A stretch of 64,000 bases of DNA from Arenimonas maotaiensis (GCF_014638745.1 NZ_BMFO01000004.1:62001-126000); one strand, 5' to 3'. Positions 54,982-64,000 are shown, counted from the first letter of the stretch. Notes: generated by a model from the letters alone, not told the origin. Numbers and translations are program-made.

Positions 54982-55644
54982 TCAGGGCTCGAGCTTGAAG
55001 TCGACCGGAACGCTGAGTTCACTGGCGACCGGCGTGCCGCCGACCGTCCTCGGGCTGAAACGCCATTGGCGGACGGCATCCCGCGCGGCCCGATCGAGCG
55101 CCCGGGTGCCCGAACTTTTCTCGATCTCGATGTCGCCGGGATTGCCTTCGGCGTCGATGCGCACCTTCAGCACCACGGTGCCGCTACGGCCGTCGCGCAA
55201 GGCGCTGGCCGGATATTCCGGCGGTACGCGTTGCAGTACCGTGGCCTCGCCATCGGCGGCGATGGCCGGCGCATCGACAGGCGTCGGGGTCGGTCCGCCC
55301 GCCGCGGCGCCCGGGCCTTCGGCGAGTACGGTTTGCGCAGGTGCCGGCTCGGTCCGCGGGGCTTTCGGTCCGGGCATGCCGGTGATGCTGCCGCGTTGCG
55401 CGGCGGGACCGGGCAGGGGGCCGCTGGCCACGGAGACCTGGCCTTCTTCTTCGGCGAAGTAGGCGTCGTACAGCACCCGGCTGCATTGCCAAGGCACGGA
55501 TACCAGCAGGCCGGCGAGCAGGGCTTTGAGGAACAGCCGGCGCGGGCTACGGTCTTCCAGCCAAAGCACCAAGCGGGGCCAATGCGTATCGCGCAAGCGC
55601 CCGAACAGGCGGACGGATTCGGCTTTCAAGGTGTCTAGGTTCAT
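54982..55644 (-). CDS. tonB: TonB-family energy transducer
   Basis: 220 residues: short cytoplasmic segment, one membrane helix at about 37-58, a Pro/Gly/Ala-rich periplasmic linker (about 70-130), and a C-terminal TonB domain (VPPEYPASALRDGRSGTVVLKV, AVRQWRFSPRTVGG). Couples ExbBD proton force to outer-membrane receptors such as the one at 35.5 kb. Longer cytoplasmic part than usual. exbB/exbD are not here. Confidence 0.85.
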   Translation of the reverse strand: MNLDTLKAESVRLFGRLRDTHWPRLVLWLEDRSPRRLFLKALLAGLLVSVPWQCSRVLYDAYFAEEEGQVSVASGPLPGPAAQRGSITGMPGPKAPRTEPAPAQTVLAEGPGAAAGGPTPTPVDAPAIAADGEATVLQRVPPEYPASALRDGRSGTVVLKVRIDAEGNPGDIEIEKSSGTRALDRAARDAVRQWRFSPRTVGGTPVASELSVPVDFKLEP

Positions 55645-55675
55645 CGGCCGGCAACAGGGTGGGCAGTCGTCATTA

Positions 55676-55689
55676 TAGGAAAATTCCTA
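55676..55689. promoter_or_regulatory. inverted repeat TAGGAA-AA-TTCCTA, probable LuxR/RcsB-type operator
   Basis: A 14-bp inverted repeat in the 125-bp divergent region between tonB and the response regulator gene. It matches 12 of 14 bases of the RcsAB box TAAGAATATTCCTA. A TATAGG -10-like hexamer overlaps it at 55674-55679. Since the adjacent gene has a LuxR-type HTH, autoregulation is likely. Confidence 0.45.
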
Positions 55690-55769
55690 GCGACTTAGCG
55701 GGAAAAACCGGATTACCATGGGTTTCGGCCGGCTCTACTCTGGACCCATCCCCATTCAAGGAGGTTGCC

Positions 55770-56408
55770 ATGATCACCGTGTTCCTGCTCGACGACCATG
55801 CGTTGGTCCGTACCGGATACAAACTCATCCTGCAGCAGCATCTGGACATCCAGGTCGTCGGCGAGGCCGAGACCGGCGAGGAAGGCCTGCAGAAGATCCG
55901 CAGCCTGAAACCCGATGTGGTCCTGTGCGACCTGCACATGCCCGGCCTGAGCGGTCTGGAAATCACCGACCGGCTGTCGCGCTCCGCGTCGCAGACGAAA
56001 GTGGTGATCGTCTCGGTGCAGCTCGACGGTCCGATGCCCAAGCGCCTGATCGATGCCGGCGCCAGCGGCTATCTCGGCAAAGGCTGCGATGCCGACGAGC
56101 TGGTGCGCGCCATCCGCGACGTGGCGCGCGGCCGGCGTTATCTGGCCAATGAGCTGGCCCAGCGCCTGGCGTTCGGCAAGCAGCCCGAATCGCCGTTCGA
56201 CCTGCTCAGCGCACGCGAAACGGAAGTGGCGCTGCTGTTCTGCCAAGGTTGGCGCGCCGAGGACATGGCCAAGAAACTGTGCGTGAGCTCGAAGACCATC
56301 GCCACGCACAAGTACCGGATTCTCGAGAAGCTCGGCATCCAAGACACCATCGCCCTAGCCCGGTTGGCCGCGCAATACGGCGTCACCGAGCCCGGCAAGA
56401 TGATTTAA
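55770..56408 (+). CDS. orphan NarL/FixJ-type response regulator
   Basis: 212 residues. Receiver domain with acidic pair Asp8-Asp9, phosphoacceptor Asp54 (VLCDLHMPG) and Lys near 104 (YLGKGCD), then a LuxR-type HTH at about 147-192 ([29 protein letters not shown]). A GacA/UvrY-like architecture. The start has a perfect AAGGAGG ribosome site (55758-55764) 5 bases upstream, implying strong translation. No histidine kinase is adjacent. The 3' end overlaps convergent rne by 4 bp. Confidence 0.92.
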   Translation: MITVFLLDDHALVRTGYKLILQQHLDIQVVGEAETGEEGLQKIRSLKPDVVLCDLHMPGLSGLEITDRLSRSASQTKVVIVSVQLDGPMPKRLIDAGASGYLGKGCDADELVRAIRDVARGRRYLANELAQRLAFGKQPESPFDLLSARETEVALLFCQGWRAEDMAKKLCVSSKTIATHKYRILEKLGIQDTIALARLAAQYGVTEPGKMI

Positions 56409-59143
56409 TCGCCCTTGTTCTCCGGGCTGATGCGCACCGTGAAGTCGAAACCGGTGCTCGGCGTGCTCGGCATCGCGAACGACGGCGGCGCGGCCGGCAC
56501 GTAACCCGGCTGCTTCGGTTCCGGAACGGAAGGCTCGGACTGCTCGACCGGTTCATCGGCCGTTTCGACGGTTTCGGCTGCCGCTTCCAGAGCCGGTTCA
56601 GCCGATACTTCAACCTTCGGCGCCGTGATGGTTTCGGCCGTAACCGGCGCGGATACTGCCGCCGGCAACACCGGCTGGGCTTCGGTTGCCGGCACCGTTT
56701 CCACGGTGGCCGGGGCTTCGGCCTCGATATCGCTGAAGTCCGATTCGGCCAGCGAAACCGGCGCGGTCGCGGCGATGACGGCGGCCGCTACAGGCACGGC
56801 CGGTTTGGCCGGCGCCGATGCGCCGCCGAACAGGTCCGGCGTGCCGTTTTGCGGCGCGTCAAGCGTGATCACCACATCGTCGCCATCATCGAAATCCATC
56901 TCCGATTGATCGGTGGCGGCATTCGGGTCGAGCGCGGCATCGCCTTCTTGTCGGCGGCGACGGCGACCGCCACGGCGGCCGCGGCGGCGGCGCGGAGTGC
57001 CGTCGCTGTTCAGTTCCGTGTTCGGTACGGCGTTTTCGTTTGCCGTGATGCCGGTATCGGCGACCGGTGCCATATCCACGTCCGCTTCCGAAACCTCGCC
57101 GACGATCATACCGGCGGCCTTGGCGGCGGCATCGGCTTCGCGCTGGGCGCGGCGTTCGGCCTCGCGGCGTTGGTTCTCGGCGCGTTGCGCCTCTTTGCGC
57201 TCGGCCTCGCGCTTCTGCTGCTCTTCACGGCGCTTCTGCTGCTCGAGCTTGCGCTGCTCGTCCTGCTGCCGGCGCTCTTCCTCCGAGCGCTCCGGCCGGT
57301 TGCCTTGTTTCGGTTTGTTGCGGCCCTGCGGATTCTGGCGCGGATTGTTGCGCCCGTCCGGACGTTCGCGTTTGCCTTCCGGTTTTCGCTGCTGCGATTG
57401 CGGTTCGCCGCCTTTGCGGCCGGCGTCTTCGGCTTCCTCGCCGAAAATCGCGGCTTTCAGGCGCGACAGCAGGCCGGGCTTGGGCGCCTGCTGCTTGGCC
57501 GCGGGCTGCTCGGGCTCGGCCACGACCTGGCGGGCCGGCGCCATCTGCGCCGGTTTGACGTGGGTGACCGCCGGTTCGGACGGCACGTTCAGTTGCGCCT
57601 TGGTCAGGGCGTGCACTTCAAGCTTGCGGGGTACGCCGCGGTGGTAACTGGGCTTGGCCACGTCTTCCGGCTGGTCGCCTTCGCGGATGCGGGTGACGTT
57701 GAAGTGCGGGGTCTCCAGCGCCTCGTCGGCGACGATGATCACCGGCGCCTCGTGGCGGGTTTCGATCTCGACCAGCGCGCGGCGTTTTTCGTTCAGCAGG
57801 TAGTTGGCGATCTGCGGCGGCGCCTGCACCAGCACCTGCGCGGTCTTGTCCTTCATCGCCTGTTCTTCGGCCAGACGCAGGATCGACAGCGACAGCGATT
57901 CGACGCTACGCATGCGGCCGTGGCCGTCGCAGCGCGGGCAGACGATCTGGCTGGATTCGCCAAGCGAGGGACGCAGGCGCTGGCGCGACAGTTCGAGCAG
58001 GCCGAAGCGCGAGATCTTGCCGATCTGCACGCGGGCGCGGTCGAGCTTGAGCGCCTGCTGCAGGCGGTCTTCGACCATGCGCTGGTGCTTGCCCGAGCTC
58101 ATGTCGATGAAGTCGATCACCACCAGGCCGCCCAGATCACGCAGGCGCATCTGGCGCGCCACTTCCTCGGCCGCCTCCAGGTTGGTGTTGAGCGCGGTCT
58201 CCTCGATGTCGCCGCCTTTGGTGGCGCGCGAGGAGTTGACGTCGATGGCGGTCAGCGCCTCGGTCTGGTCGACCACGATCGAGCCGCCGGACGGCAGTCG
58301 CACGGTACGCTCGTAGGCCTGTTCGATCTGCGATTCGATCTGGAAGCGGTTGAACAGCGGGATGTCGTCCTTGTACATCTTCAGCTTGCGCAGGTTGTGC
58401 GGCATCACCAGCTGCATGAAGTCCTGCGCCTGCTCGTAGATCTCGTCGGTGTCGACCAGCACTTCGCCGATGTCCGGGCGCATGTAGTCGCGCAGGGCGC
58501 GGATGATCAGGCGCGATTCCTGGTAGATCAGGAACGGCGAGGGCTTGGACAGTGCGGCTTGGCTGATGGCCTTCCAGACCTGGATCAGATAGTCGAGATC
58601 CCATTGCAGCTCGTCGGCGTCGCGGCCCATGCCGGCGGTGCGGATGATCACGCCCATGTCGTCGGGGATGACCAAGGCGTCCATGGTCTGCTTCAGGGCC
58701 TGGCGGTCATCGCCCTCGATGCGGCGGGACACGCCGCCGGCGGTCGGCGAGTTCGGCATCAGCACCATGTAGCGGCCGGCCAGCGAGATGTAGGTGGTCA
58801 GGGCGGCGCCCTTGTTGCCGCGTTCTTCCTTATCGACCTGGACCACGACTTCCTGGCCTTCGCGCAGGTATTCCTTCATGCCCGCCTTGTTGGCGTCGAC
58901 GCCGGGCACGAAATAGTCGCGGGAGATCTCCTTCAGCGGCAGGAAGCCGTGGCGGCCGGCGCCGTAATCGACGAAGGCGGCTTCCAGGGAGGGTTCGAGG
59001 CGGACGATGCGTCCTTTGTAGATATTCGACTTCTTCTGCTCTTTGGCAGGCTGTTCGATGTCGATGTCGTAGAGCTGTTGGCCGTCGACGATGGCCACGC
59101 GCAGTTCTTCGGCCTGCGTGGCATTGATTAACATCCGTTTCAT
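56405..59143 (-). CDS. rne: ribonuclease E
   Basis: 912 residues. N-terminal catalytic half (about 1-510): S1 domain ([20 protein letters not shown]), DNase I-like active site with Asp in AIDVNSSR and Asp in VIDFIDM, and the zinc-link CPRC. The C-terminal half is disordered: an Arg/Gln/Glu-rich stretch (about 590-680) that would bind RNA, then acidic Ala/Pro/Val/Glu-rich sequence ending ENKGD. Endonuclease for mRNA decay and rRNA/tRNA maturation and scaffold for a degradosome. The ATG at 59143 gives the canonical MKRMLINA start. Confidence 0.95.
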   Translation of the reverse strand: MKRMLINATQAEELRVAIVDGQQLYDIDIEQPAKEQKKSNIYKGRIVRLEPSLEAAFVDYGAGRHGFLPLKEISRDYFVPGVDANKAGMKEYLREGQEVVVQVDKEERGNKGAALTTYISLAGRYMVLMPNSPTAGGVSRRIEGDDRQALKQTMDALVIPDDMGVIIRTAGMGRDADELQWDLDYLIQVWKAISQAALSKPSPFLIYQESRLIIRALRDYMRPDIGEVLVDTDEIYEQAQDFMQLVMPHNLRKLKMYKDDIPLFNRFQIESQIEQAYERTVRLPSGGSIVVDQTEALTAIDVNSSRATKGGDIEETALNTNLEAAEEVARQMRLRDLGGLVVIDFIDMSSGKHQRMVEDRLQQALKLDRARVQIGKISRFGLLELSRQRLRPSLGESSQIVCPRCDGHGRMRSVESLSLSILRLAEEQAMKDKTAQVLVQAPPQIANYLLNEKRRALVEIETRHEAPVIIVADEALETPHFNVTRIREGDQPEDVAKPSYHRGVPRKLEVHALTKAQLNVPSEPAVTHVKPAQMAPARQVVAEPEQPAAKQQAPKPGLLSRLKAAIFGEEAEDAGRKGGEPQSQQRKPEGKRERPDGRNNPRQNPQGRNKPKQGNRPERSEEERRQQDEQRKLEQQKRREEQQKREAERKEAQRAENQRREAERRAQREADAAAKAAGMIVGEVSEADVDMAPVADTGITANENAVPNTELNSDGTPRRRRGRRGGRRRRRQEGDAALDPNAATDQSEMDFDDGDDVVITLDAPQNGTPDLFGGASAPAKPAVPVAAAVIAATAPVSLAESDFSDIEAEAPATVETVPATEAQPVLPAAVSAPVTAETITAPKVEVSAEPALEAAAETVETADEPVEQSEPSVPEPKQPGYVPAAPPSFAMPSTPSTGFDFTVRISPENKGD

Positions 59144-59372
59144 TGTACTTATCCTCACGCGCTCTACCGCGAGGACGCCGAGTTCGGCAGTCTGTGCAAG
59201 ACGTTGCCAAATTGTTCAGCGCTGCAAGACCACGGGCGGACCCACGGGAGCGCACATCTAGTGTTTCGTTAAAGGGGCCAAACCACGCCGAGCGTCGTTC
59301 GGACTATATGCAGGTCGGGTGAAGCCCGCTACGCGCTTTTCATGGTCACTCCCTGGGAGTGCGGGGCGCGTA
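59144..59372 (-). promoter_or_regulatory. structured rne 5' leader with sequestered ribosome site
   Basis: The 317-bp rne-rluC gap carries no gene. Next to the rne ATG, a 7-bp hairpin (59153-59159 with 59168-59174, one G-U on the minus strand) includes the GAGG ribosome site, 9 bases from the start. A larger bulged hairpin spans 59330-59372 (outer arms TACGCGC/GCGCGTA, inner CACTCC/GGAGTG); whether it is in the rne transcript depends on an unmapped promoter, TATAGT on the minus strand at 59303-59308 being a weak candidate. Confidence 0.5.
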
Positions 59373-59378
59373 TTGGGA

Positions 59379-59384
59379 TACACT
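59379..59384 (+). promoter_or_regulatory. -10-like element of rluC
   Basis: TACACT 76 bp ahead of the rluC ATG; no -35 recognised. Confidence 0.3.
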
Positions 59385-59460
59385 AGGCACTGGCTTTCGG
59401 CCGGCAACAAGTGAAATCAACACCTTACTTGCCGTCCCAGTTTAACAAGATGGAACAAAA

Positions 59461-60426
59461 ATGACCACTATTTCCTTGAATCCCGGCGTGAAGACGGTGG
59501 CCGTGCCGGCGGACAGGGATGGTCAGCGCTTGGACAACTTCCTGCTCGGCCAGCTCAAGGGCGCCCCCAGAAGCCTGATTTACAAGATAATCCGCGACGG
59601 GCAGGTCCGTATCGACGGCAAACGCGCCAAGCCCGACAGCCGGTTGACGGCCGGCGCCCAGGTCCGCATCCCGCCGGTCAAGATCGAACAGGCCGACCCG
59701 AACCGGGCACCGCCCAAGGGCATGCTCGAACGCCTGGCGGCTAGCATCGTGTTCGAGGACAAGGCGCTGCTGGTGCTGAACAAGCCGTCCGGCATCGCCA
59801 CCCATGGCGGCAGCGGCGTCTCGTTCGGGGTCATCGAAGGCCTGCGCGCGCTGCGTCCGGGCGAACCGCTGGAGTTGGTGCACCGGCTCGACCGCGACAC
59901 CTCCGGCGTGCTGGTGCTGGCCAAGAAACGCTCGGCCCTGCTGCAGCTGCAGGCGCTGATGCGCGAACAGGACGAGGACGAGGGTCCGGAGAAGCAGTAT
60001 CTGGCGCTTCTCGTCGGCAAGATGCCATCCGGCACCATGACCGTGCAGGCCCCGCTGCAGAAATCGGTGCTGCAGGGCGGCGAACGCATGGTCCGGGTCG
60101 ATCCGAAGGGCAAGCCCTCGGTCAGCCACTTCACTTTATTGGAACGCCGCGGCGGCCACAGCTTCTGCAAGGTCCGCATCGAGACCGGACGCACGCACCA
60201 GATCCGCGTGCACGCCGCGCATATCGGGCATCCGGTCGCCGGCGACGACAAATACGGCGATAAGGAGGCAAACCGCAAGCTCGCGGCCCAATTCGGCCTC
60301 AAACGCCTGTTCCTGCACGCCGCCTCGATGCAGTTCGCGCTCGACGAGGGCCGCGCGCCGTATACGCTGAACGCGCCGCTGGCGCCGGAGCTGAACGAGG
60401 TGCTGAACCGCTTAGCCGGCGAGTAA
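59461..60426 (+). CDS. rluC: 23S rRNA pseudouridine synthase (RluC type)
   Basis: 321 residues: S4 domain (RLDNFLLGQLKGAPRSLIYKII) followed by an RluA-type catalytic domain with HRLDRDTSGVLVLAKK and RTHQIRVHAAHIGHPVAGD. RluC modifies U955, U2504 and U2580; location divergent from rne is the same as in E. coli. The 3' end overlaps convergent phhB by 15 bp. Confidence 0.93.
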   Translation: MTTISLNPGVKTVAVPADRDGQRLDNFLLGQLKGAPRSLIYKIIRDGQVRIDGKRAKPDSRLTAGAQVRIPPVKIEQADPNRAPPKGMLERLAASIVFEDKALLVLNKPSGIATHGGSGVSFGVIEGLRALRPGEPLELVHRLDRDTSGVLVLAKKRSALLQLQALMREQDEDEGPEKQYLALLVGKMPSGTMTVQAPLQKSVLQGGERMVRVDPKGKPSVSHFTLLERRGGHSFCKVRIETGRTHQIRVHAAHIGHPVAGDDKYGDKEANRKLAAQFGLKRLFLHAASMQFALDEGRAPYTLNAPLAPELNEVLNRLAGE

Positions 60427-60762
60427 GGCTTCGACTTTGGCCGCGCAGATGAAGTCGTTCAGGCTCAGGCCGCCGACGTCGTGGGTCGAGAAGCGGATCA
60501 CGCAACGGTCGTAATGCACGCCCAGGTCCGGGTGGTGGTCTTCCCGGTGCGCGATGTACGCCAAGGCATTCACGAACGCCATGGTGCGGTGGTAGTCCGC
60601 GAACGGAACCTTCCGGCGGATCGCCTGTCCATCCTCCACCAGTTCCCACGCCGGCAACTGCGCCAGCAGGACCTCGACGGTTTCGGCCGGCAGGCGGTGT
60701 TCGGCGCCGCGCAGCGGTCGGCAATGCTGTTGTTCCAAAGGCAGGTCCATGGCGGGTTCCAT
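60412..60762 (-). CDS. phhB: 4a-hydroxytetrahydrobiopterin dehydratase
   Basis: 116 residues. Pterin-4a-carbinolamine dehydratase motif IAHREDHHPDL with the catalytic His pair and the downstream VIRFSTHDVGGLSLNDF. Recycles the pterin cofactor of phenylalanine hydroxylase, not encoded here. An internal ATG at 60750 with GGAA upstream is an equally good start. Confidence 0.9.
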   Translation of the reverse strand: MEPAMDLPLEQQHCRPLRGAEHRLPAETVEVLLAQLPAWELVEDGQAIRRKVPFADYHRTMAFVNALAYIAHREDHHPDLGVHYDRCVIRFSTHDVGGLSLNDFICAAKVEALLAG

Positions 60763-60799
60763 TCACGGGAAGGCTGACAGTTTAAGGTAAAATGCCGGC

Positions 60800-61384
60800 A
60801 TGATCGAAATCACCGAAAACGCGCAGAACCATTTCCGCAAGTTGCTGCAGAGCCAAGGCAGCGATGCCGTCGGCATCCGCATCAGCGCCGTCAATCCGGG
60901 CACGCCGTCGGCCGACGCGCGGCTGGAGTTCGCCGAGAGCGGCGACCTGTTGGGCGACGAATGGCAGGTCGAGTGCCCGGGCTTCATGCTGTACGTCGAC
61001 GCCGCCAGCGTCGAATTCCTGGACGGCGCCCATATCGACATCACCGCCACCGCCACCGGCAGCCAGCTCACCATCCGCGCGCCGAACATCAAAGGCCGCG
61101 CGCCCGATGCCGGCAGTTCGCTGGCCGAGCAGGTGATGTGGCTGATCGAGTCGGAGATCAATCCGCAGTTGGCGGCGCATAAGGGCCGGGTCAGCCTGGA
61201 TTCGATCGACGCCGACGGCGTGGTCTACCTGCGCTTCGGCGGCGGTTGCCACGGCTGCGGCATGGCCGACGTGACCCTGAAGCAGGGCATCGAAAAAACG
61301 ATGATGGCCAAGATCCCCGCCATCACCGCCGTGCGCGACGCCACCGACCACGGCTCCGGCACGGCGCCTTTCATTCCGCGTTGA
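60800..61384 (+). CDS. nfuA: Fe-S biogenesis protein NfuA
   Basis: 194 residues: N-terminal degenerate A-type domain without its Cys, then the Nfu domain with [21 protein letters not shown] (CXXC cluster ligands). Carries 4Fe-4S clusters to apoproteins. TAAAAT at 60788-60793 lies only 6 bp before the ATG, so if it is the -10 the mRNA would be leaderless; AAGG at 60784-60787 could instead be a distant ribosome site. Confidence 0.94.
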   Translation: MIEITENAQNHFRKLLQSQGSDAVGIRISAVNPGTPSADARLEFAESGDLLGDEWQVECPGFMLYVDAASVEFLDGAHIDITATATGSQLTIRAPNIKGRAPDAGSSLAEQVMWLIESEINPQLAAHKGRVSLDSIDADGVVYLRFGGGCHGCGMADVTLKQGIEKTMMAKIPAITAVRDATDHGSGTAPFIPR

Positions 61385-62166
61385 GCCGAAACGCCGCGCT
61401 GTTGGCCGCCGTCATCGCCGCGCATGCGGCCTTGCTGGTCTGGCTGGCCGACGCCAGCACGGTACGGCTTGCGGCACCGGCTTTCCAGGACATCACCGCG
61501 GTCGAGTTCGTGGTGCGCCGTAAGCCGCCGAACAGGCCGGCCGCCATTCATGCCGCCGAGCCGCCGGCTGCAGGCCCGCGTTCGCTGAATTCCGTGGTCG
61601 CCAAGCCTTCGCCGGCAAAAGCGGCCGTCGAGTCGGCGCCGATAGCCGATGCGCCGCGCATCCATGCCGCCGACGGCCGGCTGCTGGTTCCGCAACCGGC
61701 GTTGGACGCGTTCCTGCGTAACGGCCAATCGCGTGATTTCGACGTGCAACGGCCGGGCCTGGACGACATGGATGCGTTGCTGAAGCGGCCGGTGGCGCTG
61801 GAGTATCGCGCCACCCGCTTCGAGGCCGACTGGCAGGGCGACCGGCCGCGTCTGGAGCGTGTGCTGGAGACGGCGGTGGAAAAGACCACGGCCACGGTCA
61901 GGATCCCCATTCCCGGCCGTCCCGGCGCCTTCCTGCAATGCAAGCTGGTGGTGTTGGCGGCCGGCGGCGCCTGCGGCTTCACTGCCAACGACGACGGCTA
62001 TTTCGTGGCCAAGGACGACCCGGATACGCTCACGCCGGAGGAAGAGCGCCAATGCCGGGCCTGGTGGGATCTGATCGTATCGGCCAAGTCCCAGGCGGTC
62101 TGGCGCCGCACGCGCGCGCTGTACGAGCAGGAGTGCCGCAAACCGCAGGCCGAAATCCGGCCATGA
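61381..62166 (+). CDS. membrane-anchored hypothetical protein (TTG start)
   Basis: 261 residues read from a TTG that overlaps the nfuA stop as TTGA. One N-terminal helix (about 5-22), a Pro/Ala-rich stretch (about 45-90), then a soluble domain containing two Cys ([16 protein letters not shown]) and a Cys near the C-terminus. Looks like a periplasmic domain on a single anchor. I do not recognise the family; it may be restricted to this order. No ATG or GTG is available near the 5' end. Confidence 0.72.
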   Translation: MSRNAALLAAVIAAHAALLVWLADASTVRLAAPAFQDITAVEFVVRRKPPNRPAAIHAAEPPAAGPRSLNSVVAKPSPAKAAVESAPIADAPRIHAADGRLLVPQPALDAFLRNGQSRDFDVQRPGLDDMDALLKRPVALEYRATRFEADWQGDRPRLERVLETAVEKTTATVRIPIPGRPGAFLQCKLVVLAAGGACGFTANDDGYFVAKDDPDTLTPEEERQCRAWWDLIVSAKSQAVWRRTRALYEQECRKPQAEIRP

Positions 62167-62192
62167 AAAAAGCGGGCCGTAGCCCGCTTTTT
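62167..62192. terminator. bidirectional rho-independent terminator
   Basis: 11-bp stem (62167-62177 with 62182-62192), 4-nt CGTA loop, A-run before and T-run after, so it can end both the nfuA operon and the convergent cytochrome genes. Confidence 0.88.
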
Positions 62193-62210
62193 AAGATCAT
62201 GCGAGTCGGT

Positions 62211-62546
62211 TTATTTGACCACGCCCATCTGACCCGGCAAGGAACCGAAGTACACCGCGAGGTTGGCCATATCGGCTTCGCTCAGGGCTTGGACTTGGCC
62301 GGCCATCACGGCATTGTTGCGCTTGCCGGACTTGTAGTCCTTCAGCACTTTCAGCAGGTAGTCCGGATACTGGCCGGCCAGCTTCGGGTAGGTGTTGTCG
62401 AGGGTTTTGTTGCCGTCGGCGCCATGGCAGGCGGCGCAAACGACGGCCTTCTGCTTGCCGGCGGCGGCGTTGCCTTTGACGCCCATGGCGGAGGCTTGTC
62501 CGGCGAGGACGAATGCGGCAAGCGCGAGAGCGAGTTGGGTCTTCAT
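62211..62546 (-). CDS. monoheme cytochrome c (c4/c553-like), second of pair
   Basis: 111 residues: signal peptide (about 1-20, ASAMG), heme-binding CAACH near 37-41 and an axial Met in a VMAGQVQAL region. Periplasmic electron carrier. 13 bp after the other cytochrome. The two resemble the halves of dihaem cytochrome c4. Confidence 0.9.
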   Translation of the reverse strand: MKTQLALALAAFVLAGQASAMGVKGNAAAGKQKAVVCAACHGADGNKTLDNTYPKLAGQYPDYLLKVLKDYKSGKRNNAVMAGQVQALSEADMANLAVYFGSLPGQMGVVK

Positions 62547-62559
62547 CTGGTGGCTTCCC

Positions 62560-62886
62560 TTATTTCTTCGCCGGCGTCTGCGCGGAGATGTAGGCGGCGA
62601 TGTCGGCGATTTCCTGGGCGTTGAAGCTCATGGCCTGCGCTTTCATGGTCGGATGGCTGCGCTCGCCCTTGGCGTAGGCGGTCAACGCACTGACGAGATA
62701 GGCTTCGTTCTGGCCGGCGATCTTCGGCACGTGGTAGCTCGGGTAGGCGTTCTTGTATTCTGCGATGCCATGGCAACCGGTGCAGGTATACGCCAGGGAC
62801 TTGCCTTTCCGCGCATCGCCTTTGGCCAGGGCGTTACCGGCGGCAAGCGCCAGCACGAGGCCGAGAAGAAGGGGTGTTTTGCTCAT
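62560..62886 (-). CDS. monoheme cytochrome c (c4/c553-like), first of pair
   Basis: 108 residues: signal peptide (about 1-21, ALAKG), heme-binding CTGCH near 35-39 and a candidate axial Met in PTMKAQAM. A TATAAT -10 lies on the minus strand at 62918-62923, 31 bp before the ATG. Co-transcribed with the next cytochrome. The 152-bp gap to the efflux gene otherwise shows nothing notable. Confidence 0.9.
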   Translation of the reverse strand: MSKTPLLLGLVLALAAGNALAKGDARKGKSLAYTCTGCHGIAEYKNAYPSYHVPKIAGQNEAYLVSALTAYAKGERSHPTMKAQAMSFNAQEIADIAAYISAQTPAKK

Positions 62887-62917
62887 ATCGGGGCCGGGAA
62901 ATGGTTCGAGTGGGGCA

Positions 62918-62923
62918 ATTATA
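62918..62923 (-). promoter_or_regulatory. -10 element of the cytochrome c pair
   Basis: Perfect TATAAT on the minus strand; TTGCCT is a possible -35 but at 19 bp. Confidence 0.45.
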
Positions 62924-63038
62924 CCCAGAATTCACCGGTATCAGGCAAGTATCCGTGACTTTAGGCAGATACACGGCGACCGGCGCAACGCTAGCATGGC
63001 CGGTAATTTCCCACCTTCGCGCAACCGGCAGGCACTCC

Positions 63039-64000
63039 ATGCAATCTTCTTCCAATAACGTCAAATCCGCTTTTCTGCTGATCGGCCTGAGTCTGGCGCT
63101 GGGCGCCTGCGGCGGCAAGCCCGATGCCAAGGCCGAAGGCGCACCCCAGGACGGCAAGCCGGGCGCCGGGCAGAAGGCGCCGGATCCGGTCACGGTGGAG
63201 GCGGTGCCGGTCAGCCGGCGCGCCATCGCCGCCAGCTACTCGGGCACCGCGCCGCTGGAGGCGCGCGGCGAGTCGCAGGTGGTCGCCAAGACCTCCGGCG
63301 TGGCGCTCGCGGTATCCGCCGAAATCGGCCAGCGCGTACATGCCGGCCAGGTCCTGGTCCGCCTGGACTCCGACCGTTCGCGCCTGCAGGCGGCGCAGAG
63401 CAACGCCCAGGTGCGCAAGCTGGAGGCCAACTACAACCGCGCGCTGGAGCTGTCGAAGCGGCAGCTGGTGTCGGCAAACGACGTCGACCAGCTGAAATAC
63501 GACTTGGAGAACGCGCGCGCGGTCAACCGCCTGGCCAATCTCGAGGTCTCCTACGCGAACGTGACCGCGCCGATTTCCGGCGTGATCGCCGAGCGTTCGA
63601 TCAAGCCGGGCAATTTCGTGCAGATCAACACCCCGATCTTCCGCATCGTCGACATCTCCCGCCTGGAGGCCACCTTGAACGTGCCGGAGCGCGAGTTGGC
63701 CACGCTGAAGGCCGGCCAACCGGTGGCGCTCACCGTCGATGCCCTGCCGGGCCAGCGCTTCGAAGGCCGCGTCGACCGCATCGCGCCGGTGATCGATTCC
63801 GGCAGCGGCACCTTCCGCGTGGTCTGCTCGTTCGACGCCGGCGAGCTGCTGCAGCCCGGCATGTTCGGGCGCCTGCGCATCGACTACGACCAACGCGCCG
63901 ACGCCCTGGTGGTGCCGCGTTCGGCGTTGTTGGACGACGAGAACAATCCGGCGGTGTTCGTGGTGCGCGACGGCAAAGCGGCCCGGGTCGGCATCCGCGC
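63039..64000 (+). CDS. RND efflux periplasmic adaptor (membrane fusion protein), truncated by window end
   Basis: 320 codons are present and the frame remains open at the end. Signal peptide with a lipobox LGAC (Cys24), lipoyl/barrel-sandwich domain (VVAKTSGVALAVSAEIGQRV), a short alpha-hairpin (about 105-160), and beta-barrel NVPERELATLKAGQPV and SGTFRVVCSF. A HlyD/AcrA-type adaptor; the RND pump gene would follow outside. Substrate unknown. Confidence 0.9.
   Translation, partial: MQSSSNNVKSAFLLIGLSLALGACGGKPDAKAEGAPQDGKPGAGQKAPDPVTVEAVPVSRRAIAASYSGTAPLEARGESQVVAKTSGVALAVSAEIGQRVHAGQVLVRLDSDRSRLQAAQSNAQVRKLEANYNRALELSKRQLVSANDVDQLKYDLENARAVNRLANLEVSYANVTAPISGVIAERSIKPGNFVQINTPIFRIVDISRLEATLNVPERELATLKAGQPVALTVDALPGQRFEGRVDRIAPVIDSGSGTFRVVCSFDAGELLQPGMFGRLRIDYDQRADALVVPRSALLDDENNPAVFVVRDGKAARVGIR

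Noticed and set aside
56249-59131. 960-codon plus-strand frame opposite rne
   Set aside because: Arises from the G+C-rich antisense of rne, including its Arg/Gln-rich region.

Overview
The window is G+C-rich (by eye about two thirds) and reads as chromosome of a gammaproteobacterium in the Xanthomonadaceae/Lysobacterales. The support is gene content and order: a liu-type leucine degradation locus, fused IcmF, a TonB-dependent receptor, the clpS-clpA-infA-aat and trxB-ftsK-lolA-rarA-serS blocks, and several proteins that resemble family-specific hypotheticals of that group. Genus cannot be fixed from this sequence alone.

Layout. 1-19.6 kb is branched-chain amino acid and acyl-CoA catabolism. 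One run on the minus strand carries liuC, a cupin, liuD, liuE, a GNAT and an SDR. A second carries liuB and a diguanylate cyclase. A third carries leucine dehydrogenase, isovaleryl-CoA dehydrogenase and a thiolase. A Fur-box-controlled feoA-feoB operon with a Cys-rich third gene lies between the first two. A prolyl-hydroxylase-like 2OG oxygenase is divergent from icmF. Together these genes can take leucine by way of isovaleryl-CoA, methylcrotonyl-CoA, methylglutaconyl-CoA and HMG-CoA to acetoacetate and acetyl-CoA.

19.6-22.47 kb is the one clearly foreign stretch: an AT-rich three-gene operon of a Dam-like adenine methyltransferase, a four-helix membrane protein with an acidic Ser-rich tail, and a DGQHR-motif protein of the DndB/ParB-Srx type. 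It sits directly behind icmF and appears to have replaced the 5' end of the following M14 peptidase gene. This is the best candidate for an undescribed, possibly defensive, DNA-modification system.

22.4-40.5 kb holds housekeeping and envelope genes: a metallopeptidase pair, a lipoprotein hydrolase with dimethylargininase and a DUF2189 membrane protein, acyltransferase, dbpA, FKBP isomerase, rluF, an atypical NRAMP transporter, a flavoprotein, Nudix enzymes, a TonB-dependent receptor, glutathione peroxidase, hflD and mnmA. 40.6-52.9 kb matches an ancient gammaproteobacterial block for N-degron proteolysis (clpS, clpA, aat), translation initiation (infA), thioredoxin reduction, chromosome segregation, lipoprotein sorting and serine tRNA charging.

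52.9-64 kb holds a sulfotransferase, a candidate small RNA or structured 3' UTR, a Cys/Arg-rich membrane-anchored protein, a VCBS-repeat protein, tRNA-Ser(UGA), tonB, an orphan LuxR-type response regulator behind an RcsB-like inverted repeat, rne with a structured leader, rluC, phhB, nfuA, two monoheme cytochromes c, and the start of an RND efflux adaptor cut by the window end.
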